Shown in pieces: positions 1-11,800 of a DNA stretch of 64,000 nt. Below the pieces are notes generated by a model. The model was given only the letters and a program-made list of their open reading frames with translations, was not told where the DNA came from and did not search any database. Position numbers and translations under genes: made by a program. How positions within the stretch are numbered: position 1 is the first letter of the stretch; each line of letters opens with the position of its first letter. The stretch is from NCBI RefSeq assembly GCF_000165425.1, contig NW_001799000.1, forward strand, positions 496,001 through 560,000. The letters are read 5' to 3'. The DNA is from Paramecium tetraurelia. Its lineage: Eukaryota; Ciliophora; Oligohymenophorea; Peniculida; Parameciidae.

Positions 1-580
1 TCGATTTTAATGTAATCTGCCATATAAATTATATTTTGTAAATTATTCTATTGAGGCCTTTAATTTCAATTATTGTACTTAATCGAGGCATTCTATTCCT
101 ATTGGCCCTAATTTTTTCATCATTTTTTTTAATCATATTCGATAATAATGATTAATAATATTTAGTTTCATCCTTTGATTTAATTTGACATTATGACTTC
201 ATATTCTTCTAATAAAATGAAATAGCTAATTCTATCTAAGCTCAAATTTAAAATATAATATTAAATTCAGTTCTATAATTTCCTTCATATATATTTTAAT
301 AATAATAGTGAAAATTTTTATAACTACCTTCGGATAATATTGAAATATATTTTTAATATCAATATAATTTTAATGTAGTATTATTTCCGAATTAAAAAAA
401 TAAAACCTTGATCAAACAAAATTTTGAGACTAAATTAGGTCTAGCAGTAATAATTTATTAAAAAAACTATCATTTATATTAAATTAATTATTGTAGAAGG
501 GGCACATTTATTTTTAATTAATATATGGTGGATTAAAAATCATGAAACGTATAAATAAACTAATTTTCATAACAGGCTAT
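1..580. other. AT-rich stretch without a clear gene
   Basis: Reading both strands with TGA as the only stop, I found no frame with convincing protein-like composition or conserved motifs. It is strongly AT-rich and lacks ciliate telomere-type G-rich repeats. It holds the 3' flank of the minus-strand gene that ends at 581 and may contain the end of a neighbour outside the window. Confidence 0.5.
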
Positions 581-1111
581 TCATAGATTATAAGAAGGTT
601 AAGAATTTATTCTATTTCTTATTTTTGAATGAGTTCTTTATTGTTATTTGTGTGATTTTGGTAATTTAAATCGGACATGCCTTGCTTAATGGTCTTTAAT
701 TTTTGGGCTAGATAATTATCGTTTGCTGTTCAACGTAGAGAAACCTTTTAAGGATGACTAAATTAATTAATAAGATCTTTGTTATTTCATGATGCCTATT
801 AACTGTTTTTTATCCTCTTAAACAAACAAATTTTTCTCTGAATTTGAATATGTCGATTTTTATAGGTCTGACTTCTGTTATTAGTGTATTTGATCAAAAG
901 AATAAATCATAGATTCCTAAATTACTTCATCGCACTCGATATTCTTGGGCAGTCTTTTACTTTTATGTAAGGCTTTTCTTCCTCCTTTATGAACTTTTAA
1001 AGGATATTGTTCTTTCTCTATTTAATAGTCACGCTAATCAAAATCGTCAATTTCTTAATTTTCTGATTTTTCTGATTTTTCAGAGAGTACTTTTTAACAT
1101 GCTGAACCCAT
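581..1111 (-). CDS. Small probably N-acylated hydrophilic protein
   Basis: Intronless, 176 residues with TAA/TAG read as Gln; the stop is the TGA complementary to 581-583. The protein begins MGSACQ: Gly2 with a small residue at 3-4 and Cys5 is the pattern used for N-myristoylation plus palmitoylation, so membrane association at the inner leaflet is likely (inference). The rest is charged, rich in Lys, Gln and Ser, with no membrane segment and no domain I recognise. It diverges from the copine gene, with 172 bp between the two start codons. Existence of the gene is supported by an uninterrupted frame with good composition; function is unknown. Confidence 0.7.
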
Positions 1112-1283
1112 TTTATGATAAAATACAAATTAATTGTCAATATTTCATTATCTGTTCTCTAAAAAAACAAAAATATCTAATAATATGTATTAACCATTAG
1201 AAATTGTTAGACTATTTTACGATTGATGCTTTATAATTAAACTTAAGCATTTAAGTGAATATTTAATTTATTTTAATCCTCGA

Positions 1284-2850
1284 ATGTAGGCAGGATGCAA
1301 AATTACTCTTCACTTAGCTTGCAGAAAGCTAAAAGACAAGGACACTTTTTCTAAATCAGACCCTTAAGTTTGGGTTTTTGGAAAACAGTTTCGAAACAAT
1401 TGCCTTGATAATAATTGGTCATTTTTGGGGAAGACTGAATTAATTAAAAACAACCTTAATCCAACCTTCTAAACAGCCATAATTTTAGATTATATATTTG
1501 AAGTTAAATAACCGCTTAAATTTGAAGTAAGAGATGTTGACGGAGAACAATTTGATGAGCTTGGATTTGTTGAGTCTACAGTTGGAATAATATTCGGATC
1601 AAAAAATTAAACTTGTATACTTGATTTGAGTTTGGGAGGAAAACTGATAACAATGTGCGAAAAAAATTAAGATTTAAATGAATTATATATAATGCAAATA
1701 CAAGGGTCTAGATTAAAAGGATCTTGGTGTTCAGCTCCAAATCCAAGTTTTAAACTATTTAAATGCACAAACAACAACGAATTTTTCGCATATGAATCAG
1801 AACATATACATAAGACATCAAATCCATAATGGAAAACCTTTTAAATGAAACAATTCAAGATTGGCAATAAGTTTAAATTAGAAGTTTATAATTCAATCCA
1901 TAACATTATAGGATCAAGTTACATAGAAATAGATCAATTAAAGAAGCAATAAAAAGAATACACATTAAACAATAATGGTGGTGGTATTACATTTTCTCAA
2001 TTTGAAACAATTTTTAAATTCACTTTTATGGATTATATCTAAGGGGGAACTTAATTGAATCTCAGTATCGCCATCGATTTCACTTAAAGTAATGGAGACT
2101 AAGATTAGTATAATAGTTTACACAAAATCCATTCTTAGAATTAGTATGCTTAGGCACTCACAAGTATTGGAGAAATATTATTGGCATATGATTATGATAA
2201 ATAAGTACCATGTTATGGTTTTGGTGCCAAGTTAAATTTTCCGAATTTAAAACTAAACACTGTTAGCCATTGTTTCCCATTATCAGGAGATCCCAATTAT
2301 ACAAATGCTCAAGGACTTGATGGAATCATGCAGATGTATTAAAACGCCTTAAATTACATATAATTTTCTGGTCCTACATACTTTGGTCCTTTGATTGTTG
2401 AAGCCATGAAATAGGCTACAATGATAAAATAATAGCAACTCAATTAATATCTAATATTACTGATCCTAACTGACGGTGCTATTCATGATATGGATTAAGT
2501 GGAACAATATTTAGAATAGGCAGCCTTTTTGCCAATTTCTATTATTATTATTGGAGTTGGTGACGATGACTTTACTTTAATGAAAAGATTGGATGGAGAT
2601 CAAAGTATCATTTTATTTAACAATAGTTGATGGACAGATGATGTAGTCACAATACAAAAGAGATCTTGTGCAATTTGTGCCATTTAGAGATTTTAAAGAC
2701 TCAATGTTATTGGCAAAAGAGGTTCTCGAAGAATTGCCAGACTAATTAGTGAATTATATGGAAATGTAAGGCATTAAACCTGGAGCTCCTCCTTTTCATG
2801 ATATGCAAGGTTTTGGCATGACTATGGCTTAACAATAATAGCAAATTTGA
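1284..2850 (+). CDS. Copine (C2-C2-vWA calcium-dependent phospholipid-binding protein)
   Basis: 514 residues, one 22-nt intron at 2605-2626. Copines bind acidic phospholipids when Ca2+ rises and recruit partners to membranes. The order is typical: C2A about residues 5-130 (LKDKDTFSKSDP is the Ca2+-loop signature), C2B about 145-255, and a C-terminal von Willebrand A-like copine domain from about 258, with the metal-site core DFTQSNG at about 265. Further copine-type strings are QWTKTE-like spacing before the second C2, GDPNYTNAQG, GPTYFGP, LTDGAIHDM and, after the intron, QFVPFRDF. The start chosen is the first Met, 12 residues before the C2 core; an in-frame TAG just after it is read as Gln. 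Length is normal for the family. No defect seen. Cytosolic, translocating to plasma membrane or vesicles by family knowledge. Confidence 0.95.
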
Positions 2851-2899
2851 TGATTAGGTTTATTTATTGTTATATTTTATACATATAAATTCTTAAAAT

Positions 2900-3235
2900 A
2901 TGAACATATTTAGAAATGATTTACATCAATCGAACATTCTCTATTCTTTCAAGATATCAGGAATAACATATTTATCAGTAGGACTTGTAAGAGTGTTACT
3001 CAAAAGAAAGCTTAAGAAATAACCACTATTATAATTACCATAATTAGAAATATTTTGTTCCTTAGGCTTTGGAGCATTTGTACTTTAAAGATTGAATTCG
3101 AAGGAAATGAAATAATACGATAAGCTTTAGCTGAGATAAATTCAAAAATAAAATCAGATGGAAAAGTATAAGCAGAGTTTTAAGGATTATAAGGAAAATG
3201 TATAACTATGGACTAATAGCTAGTTTTGGCATTGA
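2900..3235 (+). CDS. Small two-helix membrane protein
   Basis: Intronless, 111 residues, starting 49 bp after the copine stop. Two hydrophobic stretches (about residues 22-35 and 48-62) are separated by a short basic linker rich in Lys/Arg and Pro, and are followed by a charged Gln/Lys-rich tail predicted to be helical. This hairpin shape recalls small mitochondrial inner-membrane assembly factors, but I cannot assign a family. The frame is clean with TAA/TAG as Gln and ends in TGA, and it lies tail-to-tail with the phosphatase subunit gene 26 bp away. Function unknown. Confidence 0.6.
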
Positions 3236-3260
3236 CATTAATATTAAAAATAATATTATA

Positions 3261-5679
3261 TCATTCTATCTATTTAGGTTCCTCTTTATTTTCATTTTCA
3301 TTTTCCTATTCTATTTTCTGAACTTGTTAAACTTCTTCATTCTTGATGGTCTAATCTTCTAGGGTATCCTATGAACAAGCAATTTCCTCTTCAATTTCTT
3401 CCTTCTCCCCTTCGTCTTCCTTTAAGTCTGCATTATCTTAGATAATCTCCTAAGGTTCCTCTGGTTCTTATTATTATTCCAATTTCTATGTCTCCTCCTA
3501 TTGATCTGATTAAGCCACTAATACTTCATTTTATTATTCTTGATGTTGAACTTCTTGATCAGGTACATTTTCAATTTAGTTATTTGAATCTTATTCTTAA
3601 ATTTGTTCATCTTCATTTTTTTCATCTTATTCTTTTGTTTCTACCTATTATTATTCTTAAGTCTCAACATCTGGCTAATTAATTTCTTAACCACCCTCAT
3701 TGTTTTCTATGATTTATGTCACAATCTCTTCTTCAAACTCTTTTAATGTCTCTGGTTCTACTTGCTATACTTATTACTACTCTCCTGTGGTTCCATCTTC
3801 ATTTTACTTTTCTTCAGAGTCTTATTCAATATCCTCCTCAATCTCAACACCTTCAGGATCAACATCTTTTGGTTGCACAACATCGTTATTATCAGAACTT
3901 ATGCATTTTCTGATTCCTTAGACTCCACGATTCTATTCTGAAGTATCCTCTTTAATATTTGGACTTATGATCTCTTCTATAAATTTTTATTCTCTTTGCT
4001 TTGGATTTATCCCCAAAATCCATTCTTATTCAACCTTATTGACATTAGTTAATCCTTTGATATATTCATCCCAATCCACTTGAATGGTTGATACTAAAAT
4101 TCATAATAATCATTTATAATACATAATTATAAACTGACTTGGAATGATGCTGATTTATTTTTATTGCAATCCAAATAGTTTGATAGTCTTGTCAAAACTC
4201 CTTAAAATCCAAACTTATTTTATCTGGCTTTTTCTTCATTATTTTATATAATAAAGAGCAAGAGGTTGGTATCTTCAAATATTAACCTATGCAAAAATTC
4301 ATCATTAGTCTCAACAAGAGCGACGATCAACCTTTCAAATAACAGATGCAATTGATTGTTAGTTTAATGCTATTTGACAAGATCAATTATCAAAGAAAAT
4401 ACTTCTGCTGTGAAATATGAATAGAATTCCGGTTTATTCACTAATGAAACAATAAATTAGATTATTAGCAATTTTCCATCTCCTAAAGGTGTAATTTCAG
4501 TTCCATCTGCAGATATGAATGGAATCTTAAAACTATCTACTTATTATAATGCTTTTTCAAATAACTAAATTACTGGTTTATAAAGCTGGGTTAAGTTGAT
4601 AACAACATCATGTTATTAGTCTGATAGGTAATACTTATTCAGAAATTCAAATTACACATTCAGCACATTATAGACTACACTCTATTATGTAGCCAATGCT
4701 AAGTTCATGAAAAATAAGGGTGTTGTTGTAACTGTAAATTGAGCTAGCATCGATTTTAATTCTTAATTCTGAGTATCAAATTGATTGATAGACTTTTTGT
4801 ATAATTCCACAAATAATTCACAAATGTTTCCAACTATCAGTTAAGAATGCTATTTGCCTTTCAGGAAGACGACTAATCTTTAGAGTAAAGCTGACCTTTC
4901 ATTCATATATTCAGTTGATTGCTCATAGTTTTCTTCCAAGATTATCAACTTCTCAAAAATATCCACGATGTGTTTTAAATATGAGTGTTTAAATAAATTT
5001 GAAAGGATATCTGGATAGTGCTTCAGGTGTTCCCAAAACTTATTTTTATTTATAAATATTTACACAATGTCCCTTCTTATGGATAATTGCATTCACGACC
5101 TTTGCAAAATAACCTGCTGTTGTTACTATTATAGCATCACTGTCAAGCAATTTTAATAAATTCTCCAACAAACCTGCTCTTATTATCTCATTTTCTTGAG
5201 CATTGTTATTCTATTCTAATTACTCTACTTATTCAGTCTCTTCGTCTTCAATTGGATTTCTTACATCATCTGATGGCTATTCACTTGGTTTTTCAAATAA
5301 AAAGTTTATTAATTTTTCATTTTCAGATCCCAATATCTCACTTCCGTAAAATGGGTATCTTAAAATTATATAAATATATTCATACTTTATACATCTATTT
5401 TTTTCTGTACATGAATCAGGAATCTCTTCCACTATATAATTGATCATCTTCAGATATTCTTAGGGATGTTCAATTAAGCTAAAATTACATAGATGTAATA
5501 CAAATCAGCAAATTTAGAAGAACTTGTTCCTTTCAATTCTTGGAGAATATCCTCTTCATTAAAAATACACTCAATTGTGAGATTCTCTTTCTTTAACAAA
5601 TTATCAAGTTTTGGCTACTACCCAAATCCAAAAAATCGGCCAAAGCTTTCAATAACTTCAAATTTTACTTGAAAAACAT
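3261..5679 (-). CDS. SAPS-domain regulatory subunit of a PP6/Sit4-type phosphatase
   Basis: 763 residues after removing five introns (5646-5668, 5479-5501, 5359-5385, 5039-5063, 4094-4122). SAPS proteins are the docking/regulatory subunits of PP6 (yeast Sit4) serine/threonine phosphatase. The N-terminus MFFNFGRFFGF, then LDNLLKKENLT and FNEEDILQEL, corresponds to the conserved start of SAPS domains; EEIPDS..KNRCIKYPFYGSEIL and FWEHLKHYPDILSNLFKH are further family signatures. The SAPS domain spans about residues 1-470; the C-terminal 250 residues are very acidic and Gln-rich, a low-complexity tail also seen in the animal subunits. Start was chosen at the Met of MFFNF because a 23-nt intron then joins perfectly to the conserved core. 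The 27-nt intron is a multiple of three without a TGA, so its retention would not be visible as a frameshift. Confidence 0.9.
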
Positions 5680-5725
5680 CTATGAATTAGATTATATTAT
5701 TAAATATTTATTAATTATATTTCAT

Positions 5726-5972
5726 TCACTTTTTTTATGCTTTTTTATTTGATTTTCCTTTAGCTTATTTATTTCTTCTGTTTTATCTGGGCAATTTTCT
5801 TTGACCAGCACTTGGTTGTGTGGTAGCCTAAGCTTAAGCAACTGTTGCTTGGATAGTTCTTGTGGGTCTTGGACCTGTTGACTTTTTTGCAATCTTCTTT
5901 TTAACTATATCATTATCATCTTAACAAAATACCAATCTTAGCAGCCTTCTTAGTAACTTTTGGTTTTCCCAT
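5726..5972 (-). CDS. Small very basic Lys/Ala/Gln-rich protein
   Basis: 72 residues, one 28-nt intron at 5905-5932. Starts MGKPKVTKKAAK and is about one third Lys plus Arg, with an Ala/Thr/Gln-rich middle (ATVAQAQATTQP) and a basic end. No membrane segment. Composition resembles linker-histone tails or other nucleic-acid-binding basic peptides, but there is no diagnostic domain, so DNA or RNA binding is only an inference. It lies upstream of the SAPS gene on the same strand with a 46-bp gap. Confidence 0.65.
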
Positions 5973-6548
5973 TTAATTATTATTATTATTATTTACCATA
6001 TCACATGTTGAGAATAAGAATCAAATTTATTATTTTATCAGAATTTGATTGGATAATTTATTTAATTAAAGAATAAAGTTGAAAAATTGCCAATCTCATC
6101 CATTTCCTCATCAATCCCTCGACTAAATTATCAGTAAATTTATTTAATCTATAATTTAAACTTGTATATGAAATAAATTTGTTTAATAAGTTGACTAGAT
6201 TTTTATTAGTAAATATCTAATTTATTGATGTTAATAGAAAAATATTTCCAGGAAAAAAATATGAAAAAAATATATCCCATGCAAATAGTCAGTTTATGGT
6301 AGGTTTAAGGATAAATCTTAATATTAGATTACATCACGACACCAATATAAAATTTATTGACAAAAAATATAACACATCTTCTAATCAGTTTTCCAATATC
6401 ATCTTCCTCATAATTAACTAAACTTAGAACATAAATGTGGTATAAAACAATTAAATATATGCTTTATTGTCTAACATTGTTATTTGTATGACTTTTTTAT
6501 TCAGAAAGCATTATAAAAATAATCTCTCCTTAAAAAATTTCTATTATT
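5973..6548. other. Intergenic AT-rich stretch
   Basis: No convincing frame on either strand. The start-side flank holds a short run of ATT repeats (about 5974-5995). It presumably carries the promoters of the divergent genes at 5972 (-) and 6549 (+). Confidence 0.5.
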
Positions 6549-6719
6549 ATGGAAAATTTCAAACCAGTTAAAACAGAATTATATCATAAAGTAGAATGTT
6601 AAGCCTAAGGGACTTAACCAGACTCAGATAATAGAAATAAAAGAATCAATTAAAATGAAGAAGAATTTTATAAGAAGGAAAAAAGAAATAACATTGATAA
6701 AAATTGTTTAAGAGTATGA
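6549..6719 (+). CDS. Possible 56-residue hydrophilic peptide
   Basis: A short ATG-to-TGA frame rich in Lys, Asn, Glu and Gln (MENFKPVKTELYHKVE...). It could be a real small gene or the first exon of something longer: a GTATG follows immediately before the TGA, but the next usable AG would make an intron of about 54 nt, twice the size of every other intron here. No family recognised. Confidence 0.35.
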
Positions 6720-6945
6720 ATTCAAATTAATGAAACTTAAATTATTATCTTTAATAAACAACTTTAGTATATCATAAAAATTGCAATAGCTTCCATTATA
6801 TTAAATACATTTTATGATTCACTATGAAATCTAATATTAGATCCACATAATAGTTAATCGGAATATTTGTTAATACCTATTTAAAAGAAATTTAATCAAA
6901 TATTTTGGCTTTATTTTTTTAATTATATTTTTACAATAATTAATT

Positions 6946-8305
6946 ATGAACATTTATAAAACTTTAGGCAAAGTTAATTGTTTTTAATTTTCTACATCAG
7001 CAACATCTATTTTAAATAAGTTAGGACAAAATTACTACATAAAAAATTATGGAAATACATTCAACCAAAGGAGTATTTAAGAAGAAAGCCTAAGTAATTT
7101 TAATAAATAATAATATTTAGAAATTGGCAACAAAACATGTAGATTAGTAGGACTTCCTCGTCAAGGAGATTAACAAGAGTTAACTCAGAAAATGTCAAAT
7201 ATTTTAATGAAGGATAAGGATAAAACAAACTTTTTAATATAAATTGATCCATCTCCATATTTATTTGCCAAAAGATAGCTTTATAAATAATATCATTCAA
7301 AAGTTGATCCTATATTAAATGATGTAAGAATCGAGATTATGAAAGAATTTATTTGAACAATTACCAACTTTACCTATAGATACAAATGAATTGAAAATAG
7401 ATTTACCAATATTTGATTCCATTCATTTAATAAGGGCAAACCCTACGTTGAGTCCAGAATAAAAATAAAATATATTGGGATTCTTGAATGGAGAAAAATT
7501 AGGGTATTTTTAATCTACATTCCAAACTCTGCAAGAACAAAAGAACTAATAATAAGAATTGACACCTTAATTACTATCGGAGAGTAATGAAATGTCGAAA
7601 AGGCTTGGCTAATTATTTGAAATTACACTCTTATATGCCAACCAAAAGAGTAATGTAGACTTTTCTCAATTTGGATTATTTCAGGCATTGTATATGTCAG
7701 CTTTAAAAGGCTCTAAGGTTTATATGATTGGATTGTCAGAAATCTATTAAAGAATATATATCGGAATAATTATGTAATTACCAGATGTGCAAGAAATGTT
7801 CAAAGAGTTTTGTGAAGAATCATTATTAAACTAGTACAATAATTTGAACTATTTTTTTGAATTTACAACAATGTTATGGATTGAAAAAGCCATTGAATAT
7901 TATATGCTTTATAGTATTAATCGATTTCTCAAATATTAAGAGGAGGATGAAGTTACTGTTGTAGTAGATTCTTTGCACTTTGACCCTTTGAAGACTGCAA
8001 TTCAATAGTAAAAGAACAAATTTGTAAGTGAATGTGATAACAGTTATTTCTATGAATTTTAATATCCAAGTCCAGAAAAATAAGAAACAGATGAGCAATT
8101 ATTAGAGAAACATGCTATCTTTGATTGTATATTGGAAAATTAAATGTGGAGAGAACCTTGCATTAACAATCCTTTTCCATATCTATCGATTAATTATAAT
8201 TAGATGAATACTTTAGAATAGAAGGAAATTCAATCTATATTCTATAAATATCATTCTAAATATTCATTGATTGTAAACTAGTTGAAATAGTAAAATAAAT
8301 AATGA
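6946..8305 (+). CDS. Unrecognised 445-residue protein, possibly mitochondrial
   Basis: One 22-nt intron at 7324-7345; the exon sum is exactly 446 codons. The first 25 residues (MNIYKTLGKVNCFQFSTSATS) lack acidic residues and are rich in Ser/Thr with Lys, which would suit a mitochondrial targeting sequence (inference). The body contains CRLVGLPRQGDQQEL and DPSPYLFAKRQLY near residues 60-115, and GSKVYMIGLSEIYQRIYIG near 255-275, followed by a moderately hydrophobic helix and an acidic C-terminal half. The paired 'xLVGxP' and later helix faintly recall TraB/PrgY proteins, but I would not assign that family without a profile search. It is in tandem with the RNase H2C-like gene 29 bp downstream. 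Confidence 0.75.
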
Positions 8306-8334
8306 TGAATAATTTTTAAATTTTAATATATTAA

Positions 8335-8682
8335 ATGTAATAAAGAAAATTCGTAAAGGACTATTAATAATTCGATGGTTTTGATAAAGTCGGAATAAAC
8401 TTTCTTCCTTGTACAATTAGCAAAGGCGGAGAGTGTCCAAGCGAATAATATTTTAAACCTTAAGACGACAAGGTAGTCATTCATGGAAGAGAATTAACTA
8501 AACATGTTATTGTACCGCCAAAACCATTATACATATTTTAATAACAAAAGGATGGTACAAGAGTTATAAAAGGGGAATTTAAGGAAGTTAATAAGTGGAT
8601 ATTTTATGGAAATACTCAACATGCTGAGCAAATGTTTTAGTTCCCAAATCTTATGGATGTTCTCCACAAACCAGTAAAATGA
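8335..8682 (+). CDS. RNase H2 non-catalytic subunit C-like protein
   Basis: Intronless, 115 residues. The pattern INFLPCTISKGGECPSEQYF followed by a short linker and VVIHGRELTKHVIVPP matches the RNase H2 subunit C (Ylr154/AYP1) signature: a 'LPC.I...G...V..YF' strand, then the 'F.GR.L.G....P' strand. Subunit C forms the scaffold with subunit B for the catalytic A subunit that removes ribonucleotides from DNA. The C-terminal part (DGTRVIKGEFKEVNKWIFY) also fits the family's closing strands. Length is short but within the family range. Identification rests on these motifs by eye. Confidence 0.8.
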
Positions 8683-8801
8683 GTATGTTTAGAAATTTAT
8701 GAATCTATTCATTCATCTTATAATGTAGCATTTAGTTTTTTAATTTTCTAAGGAGTTAAAACTTTACATTACTCAGACATTAAAATACAATATATAAAAT
8801 A

Positions 8802-11800
8802 TCATTAATTTTATATTGAAGGGCTAATGGATCTATCAGTGTTTAAAACCTATTAAATCGGAGAAAGTTTTCTTGATAGATTTTCTAATTAGGCAATTAA
8901 TTTTTCATAAAATTATGATTCTGGACAAGGGGTTTTATTAGTTTTATGATTTCTCGACTGACTCATTTTTAATTTGATATCTACAACAACATTTTGAAGT
9001 TGTATTTATATTTATTGATATAGTTATTACTTAGCTTCTTATTTGGTTAATACATCATTATATTATTTCTTAAAGTGTTCAGCTTGACGTTTTAAAATAT
9101 CAATTTCTTGGTTCTTAAGTATAACCTACCCATTTGCTTATCTAACTTGTCTAACACTTTCATCATCTATCTTCATTTATTTATTGAGATCTTCCTAATT
9201 GTTTTAAGCATAAACCATTTTAGCCAAATACATAATATCTACTGTCTGATTGTAATGCAATAGGATTGGGTTAACAGTTAATAAACAATAATATTTAAAT
9301 TACGTTGTAGCTGTATGATTACAGATTCTTTTTAAAAATTATGCAAATTAGGATCTTGGAACCACAGGAATAGTAGTTATAATGAATTATTGTGTGTATG
9401 TTTACTCCTTAAAAATTATGCTGTACGTTATTGTTAGTTATCTAATTTTCTCTTTCCCTAAAATCTTTGCTTATTGGCTTTTGCCATACAAATAAAACTT
9501 AATATTTTAAATAGTTAAGTCCAGTTATTACAAGCTCGAATTTACGTTTTCATTTGATATTTATAAATCACTACTTAGCTAATCAAGAGTCGACCAATTA
9601 TTTCCTATTCTTTCTTAGTATTAAATTTATAATCTAATTTTTAAGTTTTACTTAAGTTTCTACTCTTTTATAGAGTTATAGTATAAATCAAGGAACATTA
9701 ATAATAAGAATTTCTTTTACGTTTCTAATTGAGATTTATATTAATACTTTATTAGCCAACAATAAGAAACATTCTACTTTAATCTAAACTTATTTTGCCA
9801 TAAAATTAAAAGTACTATCTCACTTTTTGTATGTCTAAAAATACATCATCAAATGTAAATGTTTCATAAATCTATTTCTCTATTCTGGTTTTGCCTTAAG
9901 AATAAAATTTGATTTATCTTATAATTCCATAAATAAATACTTTCTATTAAATTCAATATAAGGGAATTAAAAGTTTTTCTAGGATTTTACAACCAAGAAG
10001 ATTTCAATTTAATTCAGCTAAATCATAGTATTATTGATTTGAGAGATTATTGTTTGATTATTATCAACGCTCTTATTTCTTGTTTGGTTTAGTAGAATTT
10101 AAGATTGCAGCTATTCTTCTAATCGATTTTATTCTTCTTAATTCTTCTCCTAAAGTTATTTTATCTCATTTAATTATTGTTAAAGATCCTCATTCTGTAG
10201 TGAAAGCTACTTATTATCCTTCTTTAAATTTTCTATTAATTCTTTCATAAACACATTTTCTCTCTATTGATCGTCTATCTACTATGACTCACATAAATTT
10301 AAACTAATACTCAATAATTCTAATACTGCAATTATTTTGATTTTCGAGGTTAGGATTACTCAAATAAACTAACTCTTTTACCCAACCTTTCCTAAGGATT
10401 TGGTTTTTAATTAGTTTCTAACTTTTTTTATAGTAATTTATGTTATTATTTTAAACTTGATACTTCTTTTTCATAATTTTTCAAAAGTTAATCTAAATCC
10501 TCATTTTTTTTTCTAATTGCATTAATAAACTAAGTACTTCATCTATTAATATTAGTCCTCCTTTGAATTTATTGTATCGTTATTGAGCCACATTGATCCC
10601 GATAGGCTGCTTTCTATTTACTCAGTCTAAGTATTCTTTTCTTATAGTTCAATTTATTCAGTCAGGATTTCTTATTCATTTATTTCGGGCTTAATTTGGC
10701 ATTGTTAATCAGCAAAAGACTTATCTAAGAATAATTGCAATTGTTGTTTTAACTAAACTAATTCTTCCCTATAATAATCACTTCTAATATACATACTCTT
10801 AATGATCCTATTTATCATCAGATGTAAAATCTAACAATTTTTTGTAATATTCTTCAACTGTCTTTCCTTTTGGTTGATATTATGTATTTTAAGATAATAA
10901 TGCATCAATCATTTCTTTCAGATTTTGCAAATCCGATTACAATAAAGCCTTTTCTTATTTATATTAATGAATTTCTCTTTAACACTACTCTTTATGGCTT
11001 AGATATTCACTTCGATTTTCAGAAAATTCAGATTGTAATTTCTACAACTTCAATGGTGATTCCTCTCCTAATTATTATTATATCTTGAGTTATGTTTCTA
11101 AATCAGCAATCACTTCTAGTTTTGCTAAGTTATCCAATTTCAGAGTTTCAATTTCTTGCTTTAAAAATTAATTCTAAGATTGAATGTCAGAGAATTATAA
11201 GTTATTCGTATTGAACTATTGAATTTATTGTAAACTATTTTGATATTGATCTTATAGCTATTCATTATTTTCCTTTTGTCTATTCAATTGTTCTTATAAC
11301 AATTCACATTGTTAATTTAGCATGATTAATTATTCTTTACATGTATCATAATCAAGCAATTATTGAGCTTATTGAGTTAATGTTTCATCTTTCTAATGGA
11401 ATTATTCTTGCACAAATTCCTTAAACTATTCAAAATCCTCTTTTAGTTCTAAATACTGAGTCTCAAATTTATTATGCATTTTCAATTCTTCCAATTCCTC
11501 ACTCTTTGAATTAAGTAACAACTACAGTTGAACATTATCTTATTACAGCATTTCTAATTGCTGAAGAGATTATTAAGCTAATTAATACTCAGTGGATATC
11601 TTCTGTTTATTTTAAATAGCATCTGCATATTTCTACTCATATGCAATTAATTCATCTTCAAGTGATGATAATTTTGCTGATTCTTCATTGAATTCAATTT
11701 TTTTTTATTCAAGATCTAATTACAATTCTTAGTTATGTTGACTTAATTATTGTAATTATTATTTTAATTATTTAATTTCTTCGCATAATGCTTCAATTTT

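Noticed and set aside
3488-3913. Several plus-strand open frames rich in Leu, Phe, Ser (60-75 residues)
   Set aside because: They are shadows of the acidic, Gln-rich tail of the SAPS gene on the minus strand, which reads continuously for hundreds of residues.
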